Shown one piece after another: positions 15,911 through 24,373 of a DNA stretch of 33,021 bases. Each line of letters starts with the position of its first letter. Within the stretch, counting starts at the first letter, position 1. Under the pieces are notes generated by a model that was not told the DNA's origin, did not search any database, and saw only the letters and a program-made list of their open reading frames with translations. Both the position numbers and the translations under genes were made by a program. Source of the DNA: an uncultured Rheinheimera sp. (lineage in GTDB: Bacteria > Pseudomonadota > Gammaproteobacteria > Enterobacterales > Alteromonadaceae); the NCBI GenBank assembly GCA_943913835.1, contig CALTZU010000022.1:1-33021 (forward strand). The letters are read 5' to 3'.

Positions 15911-18900
15911 CTACTGGTTATTTGGGTCATATTCATCCAACCTGTACTGCCTGAAGGCGAATTTGTATTTGGGGCTAAAAAATTTACTCCACCCCAGCAA
16001 AAGTTTGTCACCCGCCAGTTCCATAGTTAAATCGGAAGTAAACCCAAAACCAGTGAACACATAAGCACCAGCTGTACCGGAAATATATTCAAAGTTAGGA
16101 TCCCAGCGTCCGGGGGCACTGCCGGAGCCATCCAGCAATACCCGGCCAATCCAGGCATTAACCCCATAAGTTCCGGCCATCAACAAACGACCAGACCCAT
16201 CGAGTAGAATTTGTTTAATCACTAAATCTATAGCGACAGAATTACTGAAGCTGCTATAAAGCCGGGGCTGGGCCGTATTAAACGAAGTATCGGCCAGACC
16301 ATCGGGCTCCAAACGGTACAAATAATACGAATCGTCGCCTTCAAAACCTTGTGACATTGCCAATATCAAGTGCCCTGTACTATCAAAAGCAAAACTGTTC
16401 ATTTTCTCGTAATAAACCGAATTCGCATTGAGATTGATCAGGCTGTAACCAAGGCCTGCTGTGCCAAATGCCTCTGATGGGCTATTGTTGCTATTCATCA
16501 GCAACCCATCGTCGGTAAAGCGGGCAATAAAAATCTGAGGATCAGAGGCGAGTTTATATTGCCCCGCTATGACTATATTGTCGTCCGGATCGAGTTCCAT
16601 AATGTCGAGATTTTCCGCTGTAGTACTGCTGTCGTCTAAGGCGCTGAATAGCGCAAAACCAGCATTACCAAAACTGCTGTCTACAGTTCCATCCGTATTT
16701 AACCTGAGCAAGCTAACATCAACATTATTCGGGCTACTTAAGCGGTATTCAGCGCCCACCAACAACTGACCCGCTGAGGTTAAACGCAATTGAACCGCTG
16801 CTGATTGATCATAAGTTCCCAATGCCGCAGGGGTGAGTTCGAGCACACCTGTGGCAAAAGTTGGATCCAGATCACCATACTGATCCAGTCTGAGCGAGTA
16901 GCCAATTTCATGATCAGAACTGTCAACCCCGTAGCCTGCGAGATAGATTTTGTTATCCGCCGCCTCCAGTACAGCCTTGATCGTCATTTCGCTCAATTGC
17001 TCATCTCTGAGCAGCACAACACCATGATTACCAAATGTCTGATCTAATGCGCCGTCCTCAGCCAAACGGCCAATGAAGCCTTGCTGATAACTCCCATTCA
17101 CAAAGGAATAACTGTAACCATAAAACAATGTTTTGTCGGTTTGGTCGTTGAGGATTAGCCTTTGCGTGCCCTGCAAAACGTCAGTGCCAAAACCTGCGTT
17201 AAACCACCTTTGGCCATCCGCCGAAAAACTTGTAGTAGCACTAAGATTAAAAGACTGATACTTGCCTACCCAATTAAATGCGACATCGCTGACATCACCA
17301 TAAGCAGGATCCTTCATTTGTGCCAAAAGCCATAAATCAGCACCGGCACTGACCAGCTCGACAGCTGTTAGCTCTCCGTCAAAAGACAAAGGTTGATCGG
17401 TTTCAAAGGCACCGCTGAGACTGTACTTACTTAGCGAAAGCAGATCCTCTGCCGCTGATGTGGTGGCCGTGAAGACGTAGAATCCAGAGGCGTCGTAACT
17501 AACCGATTTATAAGACAAAGGCTTGCCATTGTCGCCATTCACCTGGAAAAAACCACCATTTCCAAAAGCTGAATCCAGCAGCCCATTGCTGTCCAGTTTG
17601 AAGAATAACCCATCCGGACTGCCAGGATTCGCTCCATCTGTCAGGCTGCCTACGACATAAAGATAATCGTCATAAAGCACGGCATCGTATGGGATCGAGC
17701 TTTGAAGACCAAAATCATATTCATAGTAGCCTGATCCAAAGCCAGGATCGTCCTTGGTGAAGTCTGAAAAAAACCTTGCCACTACTATATGTCCATTCCC
17801 TGATTGGCCTATGCCGTAGTATTTATTACTACTGTCCTGCAGCACCTGGTCAAACTGCTCAATAGCTGCAAGGTTGCTAATCCAGCCGTTTTGGTACCCT
17901 GAGTCAGCAAACTCCAGCAAAAAGCCTTCGTTGCCATTTCTAACCCCGGATACTACATAATGTCCAAGATGATTCTGAATCAGGTCTGTGGCCTGAGCAT
18001 CTCCACCACAGGGTGTCGCTTCGCATAACACGTAACCAGTGCCATTACCAAAAGTTGGATCCAATACGCCTGAACTGCTTAGTCTGAACAGAACAAATCC
18101 TGAACCACTGTTATCACTGTAATTTGCCAGTACCACTAACTGATTGCCGCTGGTCAGTACAGCCGCCACAGCATCTTCTGTGGTGTTGGACAATATACGG
18201 TTTCTGAACAGGCCATCATCAGCATAAGTTGTATCTATTGAACCATCAGCTTTCAGGCGGACCACAAACAACTCTCTATCTGCTGTAGAGTGCACTGTAC
18301 CGAGGATCAAACTCTTACCATCGCTAAGGGGAATAACTGACGCAGGATTGTTGTACTCTCCACTGAGCATCATTTGCAGCGACAATTCAGTTCCAGCGGC
18401 AAACGAATAGTCAGCCTTTACCTCTGTAACATCTCCGGTAAGAGCAGCTGTTACTGTGATCGTCAACTGAGCTGTATCGGTCAGACTACTATCATTATCT
18501 TCAGTGATCCGGACCATCAAACTGTAGCCAGGTGTAGTACCAGCGTTAAGCGCTGCCGCGTTGACTACTTTAATTTGCCCGGCGGAAGTCACGCTAAAAA
18601 CGTCCCCGGTATTGCCGGATATTATCTCAAACTGATAACTCCCGGGGTCAGGGTCAACCACTGTCAAAGTCGTGACGGACTGCATATCCACATAATCATC
18701 TGAAATGGTTACTGTAGTGTCCATCAGAGCAGGCGCATCGTTCACCGGCAAAATAGACAAAGTCACCTGCGCCTCGTCACTTCTCCCATTCTGCGACAAC
18801 CTGTAGATAAAAGAATCATTGCCTGAATAATTGGCTGCTGGCTGGTAGCTGAAGGTACCGTCCGAATTCAGAATTAAGGTGCCATGGGCTGGCCCCTGAA

Positions 18901-21592
18901 CCAAACTCACAGTAGCAGATTGGTTGGCCCGAAGACTGTCATTCTGCAGCAATGAATTGGCGCTGGTTACAGTCAGCAGGTTGTCTTCATTCACACTGAA
19001 GCTATCGGGATTAGCCTGAACATTAGCGATCACTCTGCGGACTGTCAGCTCTACCACAGCCTGATCTGACGCTGAGCCATTTGACGCCTGGTAGGTAAAA
19101 CTGTCCGAACCAAAAAAAGCTGCAGCGGGTATATAAACAAAGCTACCATTCGCATTCAAACTTAACTGGCCGTTAGCAGGACCAGTGATCAGGCTGGCCG
19201 TCAGTTCAGCTCCCGACGATTCGAGGTCATTGGCCAACACACCTGGCAATACGGACAATCTGCTGTCTTGATCTACTGTGTATTGATCAGGGTTTGCTAT
19301 AACCGAACCAGCGAAAATCTCTATCTGTAGTATCGCCTGATCCACCAATCCATAACTATCCTGCACCTGGATCACTAAAGACTGTACAGTGCCAGCTTGT
19401 TCTGCCATACGTGTTGCATCAGCAACAGTTAACAACCCTTGTATCGTCAGATTAAACAAACCAAGCTCATTCCCACTGATAATACTGAAGGAAGTTGTAT
19501 CGTTCAGATCCGGGTCAATAGCAAACAGCTGAGTTAACTCATAGCCTTCAGGGTTATCATCAAAAATCTGTAAAGCCGCATCCTCCAGAACAGGAGCCTG
19601 AGCATCAGTGATCAGATTAATCACCACAGTGGCTGAACCAGTCTCCCCCGCAGCATCTGTAACCTGAACGCTAAAACTATCAGTACCATTCTGGGTTGGG
19701 CCTGATGTGTAACTAAAACTGCCATCAGCCGCCAAACTGACAGAGCCTTTAGTCGGAGCAGACAAAGGCGTGGTGAGCAAGCGAAGTTCAGTGTCATCCA
19801 CATCCATCGCATGAGCCAACAAACCAGGTGCGGCAATAGATAAAGTGACCCCCGGGTTAGCAGAATAGGCCTGATCCTGCAGCACTGGTGGGTCATTTTG
19901 TGGCAGCACAGTCAAAGCAACGCTGGCCTGACTGATTAATCCTCCTGAGTCTTTAATTTGATAACTGAAACTGTCGCTGCCAAAAAAATCCTGCCGCGGC
20001 AGATAACGAAAACCGCCATCAGACGCCAGAATAAGTTCGCCGTTTTGCACTGAAGTCAGTAACTCAGGCACCAACTGCATTTTGTCACCGTCAGGGTCAT
20101 AGTCATTCAGCAATATGCCTGCAGCGTTAATCACTAAGACCTGATCTTCCAATGTCTGATAACTGTCATTACGTGCGACAGGAGCGGCGTTTGGTAACTC
20201 AATAAGCAAAGTGACCCGAGCTTGCGCAGCTCCACCTTGTTCATCTGTCACCTGATACACAAAAAAATCTTCGCCGCTATAATCCTGTTCTGGGGTGTAA
20301 GAAAAAGCGCCATCCTGACTCAACTGCAGCTGCCCATGAGCTGGAGCTGTCACTTGCCTGACTTGCAATAAAGCGCTGTCAAGGTCCAGATCATTGCCAA
20401 GTACCCCCGGAGAATCGACGCTCAGGCCAGTATTGGCCGTCAGGTTATAGCTATCATCCAATGCCAGCGGAATATCATTCACCGCCAACACCGTAAGGCT
20501 AACCTCGGCCTGAGCGACTAACCCTTTGTCATCTGTGATTTGGTAAATAAAACTGTCTGTGCCGGAAAAGTCCGTGGCACCTTTGTAGACAAAAGAACCA
20601 TCTGGATCCAGAGTCACAGAGCCGTTATCGGGCGAACGCACAGGCTGGCTATCCAAAAAGAAACTGCGGCCGTCCGGGTGAGAGTCGTTGCCAAATAAAG
20701 ACCCTCTGAGCTCTTCATCCTCATTCAGGCTAAATTGATCCGGCCCTGCAACTGGGGCAGAAAACTCCGGCGATCCAACGGGTTGCACCAGGTGTTGCTC
20801 CGAAAACTGGCTTTCCCCTGAAGAGTCCACTCCTGTCACTAACAGAAAATAGCGTTTCCCCGCCTCTATCTGAGGTACAGAAAAACTATTTTGTGACAAT
20901 GCTAAAAACTGCCGCCCCCCCGTCTTGCTTAGTATATTTTCAGGTGTAATACCAGGTTGTTCGGCGATATACAGGTTATAGCGCCGCGCATTTGTATTGG
21001 CAGTCCAGTTAACGTCCAGATTAGTCCCGGAGCGACTGGTGCTTACCCCTTCCACAGCTTGAGGTAACCACTCGATATCCCGTGCATCGAACAGCACGCG
21101 GTTGCCCAGTTGATCTTCCAGCCATAACTCCAACCTGAGAGACCCCGGAGTTACACCAAAATTACGAGGGTTCACTCCTGTTACAGTTTGGGAGAAAGCA
21201 GAACCACAGGTTGCAGTGCATAAGACCAACGCCCGCCCACTGCCATTAAATCCAACCAAGACGCGGGCAATACCATCTGGATCAGCTACATCTACAGCCA
21301 GGGTCAGGTTACCACTGATGCTTTCGCCTGAACTCGGAAAACGATAATTTGCTGTGGCATTACTCACTGCTCTATTTTGCACCCTGTTGGCTTGCAAAGC
21401 TGAACCAGAGGCTAGTTGAGCATAACCAAAAGCCACCATCTGCCCGGTACTCACCTGATCTGAGCCTGATTGCGGAGGAACAGATGGATCGGCACTACCC
21501 TCAGCGGCCGAACCTCCACAAGCGGTTTGAAACAGGCAGACGGCCAACAGAAAACCGCATTGCATCAGGATGCGAAACCGAATCAGGGCCAT
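15911..21592 (-). CDS. giant exported lipoprotein with tandem Ig-like and delta-60 repeats
   Basis: A 1893-residue protein. A signal peptide ends in a lipobox-like FQTAC-GGS, so the cysteine (residue 25 of this start) is probably lipidated; the following Gly suggests outer-membrane sorting. Then follow a pre-Ig region (about 60-185), an FN3-like domain (190-280), and about eight 90-100-residue beta domains (285-1050). Six of these are tandem-95/VCBS type, with SLNEDE..., NDxDxD, GSFxYxP and DSFxYQxTD motifs. Two are cadherin-like, with D(D/N)xEGxxL and FSIISGN motifs. The C-terminal ~840 residues carry at least seven delta-60 repeats (RLxxDGxxDxxFGxxG), probably a beta-propeller-like body. 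I choose ATG 21592 because AGGA lies 8 bases upstream; the ATG at 21601 overlaps that AGGA. It lies 23 bases after the FecR stop. Likely an adhesin or matrix-type surface protein. Confidence 0.9.
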   Translation of the reverse strand: MALIRFRILMQCGFLLAVCLFQTACGGSAAEGSADPSVPPQSGSDQVSTGQMVAFGYAQLASGSALQANRVQNRAVSNATANYRFPSSGESISGNLTLAVDVADPDGIARVLVGFNGSGRALVLCTATCGSAFSQTVTGVNPRNFGVTPGSLRLELWLEDQLGNRVLFDARDIEWLPQAVEGVSTSRSGTNLDVNWTANTNARRYNLYIAEQPGITPENILSKTGGRQFLALSQNSFSVPQIEAGKRYFLLVTGVDSSGESQFSEQHLVQPVGSPEFSAPVAGPDQFSLNEDEELRGSLFGNDSHPDGRSFFLDSQPVRSPDNGSVTLDPDGSFVYKGATDFSGTDSFIYQITDDKGLVAQAEVSLTVLAVNDIPLALDDSYNLTANTGLSVDSPGVLGNDLDLDSALLQVRQVTAPAHGQLQLSQDGAFSYTPEQDYSGEDFFVYQVTDEQGGAAQARVTLLIELPNAAPVARNDSYQTLEDQVLVINAAGILLNDYDPDGDKMQLVPELLTSVQNGELILASDGGFRYLPRQDFFGSDSFSYQIKDSGGLISQASVALTVLPQNDPPVLQDQAYSANPGVTLSIAAPGLLAHAMDVDDTELRLLTTPLSAPTKGSVSLAADGSFSYTSGPTQNGTDSFSVQVTDAAGETGSATVVINLITDAQAPVLEDAALQIFDDNPEGYELTQLFAIDPDLNDTTSFSIISGNELGLFNLTIQGLLTVADATRMAEQAGTVQSLVIQVQDSYGLVDQAILQIEIFAGSVIANPDQYTVDQDSRLSVLPGVLANDLESSGAELTASLITGPANGQLSLNANGSFVYIPAAAFFGSDSFTYQASNGSASDQAVVELTVRRVIANVQANPDSFSVNEDNLLTVTSANSLLQNDSLRANQSATVSLVQGPAHGTLILNSDGTFSYQPAANYSGNDSFIYRLSQNGRSDEAQVTLSILPVNDAPALMDTTVTISDDYVDMQSVTTLTVVDPDPGSYQFEIISGNTGDVFSVTSAGQIKVVNAAALNAGTTPGYSLMVRITEDNDSSLTDTAQLTITVTAALTGDVTEVKADYSFAAGTELSLQMMLSGEYNNPASVIPLSDGKSLILGTVHSTADRELFVVRLKADGSIDTTYADDGLFRNRILSNTTEDAVAAVLTSGNQLVVLANYSDNSGSGFVLFRLSSSGVLDPTFGNGTGYVLCEATPCGGDAQATDLIQNHLGHYVVSGVRNGNEGFLLEFADSGYQNGWISNLAAIEQFDQVLQDSSNKYYGIGQSGNGHIVVARFFSDFTKDDPGFGSGYYEYDFGLQSSIPYDAVLYDDYLYVVGSLTDGANPGSPDGLFFKLDSNGLLDSAFGNGGFFQVNGDNGKPLSYKSVSYDASGFYVFTATTSAAEDLLSLSKYSLSGAFETDQPLSFDGELTAVELVSAGADLWLLAQMKDPAYGDVSDVAFNWVGKYQSFNLSATTSFSADGQRWFNAGFGTDVLQGTQRLILNDQTDKTLFYGYSYSFVNGSYQQGFIGRLAEDGALDQTFGNHGVVLLRDEQLSEMTIKAVLEAADNKIYLAGYGVDSSDHEIGYSLRLDQYGDLDPTFATGVLELTPAALGTYDQSAAVQLRLTSAGQLLVGAEYRLSSPNNVDVSLLRLNTDGTVDSSFGNAGFALFSALDDSSTTAENLDIMELDPDDNIVIAGQYKLASDPQIFIARFTDDGLLMNSNNSPSEAFGTAGLGYSLINLNANSVYYEKMNSFAFDSTGHLILAMSQGFEGDDSYYLYRLEPDGLADTSFNTAQPRLYSSFSNSVAIDLVIKQILLDGSGRLLMAGTYGVNAWIGRVLLDGSGSAPGRWDPNFEYISGTAGAYVFTGFGFTSDLTMELAGDKLLLGWSKFFSPKYKFAFRQYRLDEYDPNNQ

Positions 21593-21615
21593 AAGCTTCA
21601 TCCTTTATCGCTACG

Positions 21616-22779
21616 CTATTTGATCAAAAAAACCCCACCTGCAGTGGTGGTAGGGTTCGCTGTTTCACTAAGCACAAACTGACCGAGGATCTGATCAATA
21701 CCGTCAACAAAAAGTGTGTCTATCTGGCCTTGAGCTCTGTTGTTACCATGACTGGCAAAATTCACTCCTAACTCCAGTTGGTCAACATTAACCAGACCAT
21801 TAAAAGCTGCAAACCACTCACCACCGGCATCATTAAAAGACAGCTCACCTTGTGGCACTGTACCGTTATCAAAATCTATCGTCAGACTCACCTGAAAGTC
21901 TGACACTGGTCCTGCCGTGCTCTGCACACTAAACTGTTCAAGATTGTTGTACTGGTAGCTGCCAGAACGTGCAGCAATTAACTCAGCCACAGGGCTCTGA
22001 CTGTTGCTGCCCTGATAAGCCTGTTCTGCAATAAAAGATGTGTCTTGGCCTGCCTGCGAGGATAAACCTGAGGTCGAATCGGAAAAGTCCGTACCTGATG
22101 AAGATCCAACAACGCTGCCTGCGTTGTTACTGTTTCCGGTTATTCCAGTAGATTGACCCGAAAATGCCGCAGGCGGGGTCAGCAAAGGTGTGACCTGACC
22201 GCTTTGGCTAATTTGAGCAAATGATGCACTTTGCCCTTTGCCAAAAGTTACATTCTCTACCTGGCCATCTGATCGGGTAATTTGTAACTCAATCTGACCA
22301 TCCCACACACCTAATAGCATGATTTCGTTGATATAAGATAATTGAAAGGTCGTTCCCCTGATACCTATGCTACCCACAGGAGTTTTCAGTTGATAATTAC
22401 CGGCATCTCCCTTAATTGAGCCAGTCACTGTGCGCAAGCCACCTTTCACCAGTTCCATCACCACAGATCCTTGCTGATTTCCATCACCAAGCTTGTACTC
22501 TGAGATCAAAAGTTCGGTTTCACTTTGTAAAGCCAGTAAAGCGCCATCCGTCATCCTGAACTGAGCCTGACTTTGTGCACCTGTCCTGACCTGATCCACC
22601 GAAAACACTGGTGCTTTGCGGCTCAGGTCGCGACTTTGCTGAGTATCAGTTGCTATGGCTACTACGCTACCTCTGGCCATTAGCGTCAAACCAGCATTTG
22701 ATGTGTTGTTTTGTGCGTAAGTGATGTGGCTGAGTAGTGCCAGTCCGATGATCAGTGCAAGGCTCAGGTTAGAACGCAT
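21616..22779 (-). CDS. exported FecR-domain protein with a C-terminal barrel-like domain
   Basis: A 387-residue secreted protein: signal peptide (MRSNLSLALIIGLALLSHITYA), a FecR/PF04773-type beta domain at about residues 35-190 (VDQVRTGAQSQAQFRMTDGA ... LKTPVGSIGIRGTTFQL), a Ser/Gly-rich linker (205-250), and a C-terminal beta domain (265-387). That last part, with repeated polar/hydrophobic strands and the ending GQFVLSETAN...GGVFLIK, resembles in style the 8-stranded handle barrel of TbpB/HphA-type Slam substrates. This is a pattern impression that needs a profile search. It has no TM helix, so it is not a classical anti-sigma FecR, and no ECF sigma gene is present. It starts within the Slam-like gene (11-base overlap) with AGGAG six bases upstream. 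It may be a periplasmic or surface ligand for CHASE2. Confidence 0.85.
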   Translation of the reverse strand: MRSNLSLALIIGLALLSHITYAQNNTSNAGLTLMARGSVVAIATDTQQSRDLSRKAPVFSVDQVRTGAQSQAQFRMTDGALLALQSETELLISEYKLGDGNQQGSVVMELVKGGLRTVTGSIKGDAGNYQLKTPVGSIGIRGTTFQLSYINEIMLLGVWDGQIELQITRSDGQVENVTFGKGQSASFAQISQSGQVTPLLTPPAAFSGQSTGITGNSNNAGSVVGSSSGTDFSDSTSGLSSQAGQDTSFIAEQAYQGSNSQSPVAELIAARSGSYQYNNLEQFSVQSTAGPVSDFQVSLTIDFDNGTVPQGELSFNDAGGEWFAAFNGLVNVDQLELGVNFASHGNNRAQGQIDTLFVDGIDQILGQFVLSETANPTTTAGGVFLIK

Positions 22780-24121
22780 AGCTGGCTCCTAGTACACATT
22801 CGGTGCGGTCATATTGGTACAAAGTGATGGGACTGTTTTTGTCGGTGTAACTGCATTTGAATTCGGTGCTCACAGCTGCGGAGTGTTGCCAGATCCAACT
22901 GCCTGTAAATGAAAACAAGCGTTCGTCCCTAACCACTCTGAACAGAGGATGAGGAGATTTGTATTTGATATCCTGCAACTCGGCTCGGGCCACCAACAGA
23001 TGTGCAATGCTGACAAGCCAAATGTTGCTGTAGCTGAACGAGCTGATATCTCTGCTGTTGTAATTTGCACTGTCCAGACGACTGCGTTCAGCAGAAAAGC
23101 TCAGACTGGCCTGATTGATCCATCTCTGGCCTTTGCGCTCCCATGACGCAGACAAGCTGTGTAAGGTCAGATTCAGCCTGTCGTCTAGTCTGTTATCTGA
23201 ACGACCCGAGGTCCACTGCGCGCCAACAGTATGAACTGCATTTAGCTGATAGTGAGCACTGATTAGCCCTCCCCAGTCGTTACGATACCATTGGCCGCCC
23301 AAACGTAGCGGCCTGCTATAAGCTTTCAGGCTATAACTGTATTGCTGATAATCAGCCTCGTAGCCCAGACGGGCGGCCAGAGACTCCCGGTCAAACTCAG
23401 AAAGCTGGTGAAAGACAGTAGTATCCAGCTGAATATCTGCTAACCAGGCGGAGCGCTGATCCTGTTGCCAGCGCCCATCAAAGCTGTAGGCCAGTTGGTG
23501 AAAATAATCCTGGCTGGCTTTGCTTTGTGGAAACACATCAATTTCCCCTAAAGAGGGAATGAAAATTCTATCCTCAGCTGTCCCACTATTGACATTGTTA
23601 TCCCGGCCTAAGCCATATTTGAACTTGTGTCTTTGATGACCCTTGAGCTTGTTTTCTGCCGATACCGTCGCTCGGCGCAACTGTGCGACAGGCTCCGCTA
23701 AATGAGCCAGTTGTTGCTGCTCCAATATGCTGATCTGCTGCAAAGCTGCTGGATAATTTTTGGTTTTGTAATACGCCTGAGCGAGGCTAAAACGAGCTTG
23801 TAGCCACAAAGGTTTGTCGGCCACGACCCGTTCCAATGCGAAGACGGCTCTATCGTTTTGTCCAACCTGAAGTGCAATCTGGCCATACGCCATATCAAAA
23901 TCAGCATCTCCGGCCAATTCATCCTCTAATGTTTCAGCCAATTGATAAGCCTGCTGCAGCTGGCCACTTTGCACTAACTGGATAAATCTGTTTTTGGGCT
24001 GAGACTCAGCAGAACTCGCAGCCCAAAGCTGGAACGGAGCAGTGATGAGGACCGTCACTACGAATAGCTGTGGTAAAGACCGTAAAGGCTTTTTTATTTT
24101 TTGTCTCCCCGCTCGCCACAC
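22769..24121 (-). CDS. Slam-like outer-membrane protein (periplasmic TPR plus DUF560-type barrel)
   Basis: A 450-residue protein. A signal segment (about 14-35, cleavage after LWAA) precedes TPR-like helices at about 45-135 (RFIQLVQSGQLQQAYQLAETL, FDMAYGQIALQVGQNDRAVFALERVV, QARFSLAQAYYKTKNYPAALQ). From about 165 to the end lies a beta-barrel pattern with alternating residues and a C-terminal Phe. The barrel begins KFKYGLGRDNNVN and ends SPITLYQYDRTECVLGASYAF, both like surface-lipoprotein-assembly-modifier (Slam, DUF560/PF04575) proteins as I remember them. Slams move lipoproteins such as TbpB across the outer membrane; here the next two genes encode exported proteins. The start is GTG at 24121 with AGAGG five bases upstream; no ATG alternative precedes the signal sequence. 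It heads the operon. Confidence 0.82.
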   Translation of the reverse strand: MWRAGRQKIKKPLRSLPQLFVVTVLITAPFQLWAASSAESQPKNRFIQLVQSGQLQQAYQLAETLEDELAGDADFDMAYGQIALQVGQNDRAVFALERVVADKPLWLQARFSLAQAYYKTKNYPAALQQISILEQQQLAHLAEPVAQLRRATVSAENKLKGHQRHKFKYGLGRDNNVNSGTAEDRIFIPSLGEIDVFPQSKASQDYFHQLAYSFDGRWQQDQRSAWLADIQLDTTVFHQLSEFDRESLAARLGYEADYQQYSYSLKAYSRPLRLGGQWYRNDWGGLISAHYQLNAVHTVGAQWTSGRSDNRLDDRLNLTLHSLSASWERKGQRWINQASLSFSAERSRLDSANYNSRDISSFSYSNIWLVSIAHLLVARAELQDIKYKSPHPLFRVVRDERLFSFTGSWIWQHSAAVSTEFKCSYTDKNSPITLYQYDRTECVLGASYAF

Positions 24122-24373
24122 GGCAACCTCTTTTGCTTATAAAACACATACAGCATGAGGGTTCAGGCTGCTGGTTTATTTTTTATCGTTGTTAGAGGAA
24201 TAGCAGGAAATCCCAAAAAGGAAAATGAATAATCTGTAAAAACATGTGTATCGCTACAACTTTGCATTGTGAATGCCATACAACAATAAACAAGTTTAGT
24301 AATTGAGTGTACATACTGGCGAATTGACAATCCAAGGTTAAAATTAAGTAAACAAAATATCCGAGGATGGGTT
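24122..24373 (+). promoter_or_regulatory. divergent promoter region of the Slam-like operon and comM
   Basis: This 252-base AT-rich stretch has no gene. It contains a perfect short dyad GCATT-GTG-AATGC (24264-24276), a candidate operator about 145 bases before the minus-strand operon. A consensus -35 TTGACA (24324-24329) points toward comM, but only a weak -10 (TAAGTA, 15-base spacing) follows. I cannot assign a confident promoter for the minus-strand operon; TTGTAG with CAGATT about 17 bases away is a weak candidate around 24230-24260. Confidence 0.4.

Noticed and set aside
21616..22779. FecR protein as a classical anti-sigma regulator of ferric citrate type
   Set aside because: It has a cleavable signal peptide, no TM helix or cytoplasmic N-terminal anti-sigma segment, and no ECF sigma or TonB receptor gene beside it.
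24324..24350. TTGACA as a full comM promoter
   Set aside because: The -35 is consensus but the only -10 at near-correct distance (TAAGTA, 15 bases) is weak; kept only as a note in the intergenic entry.
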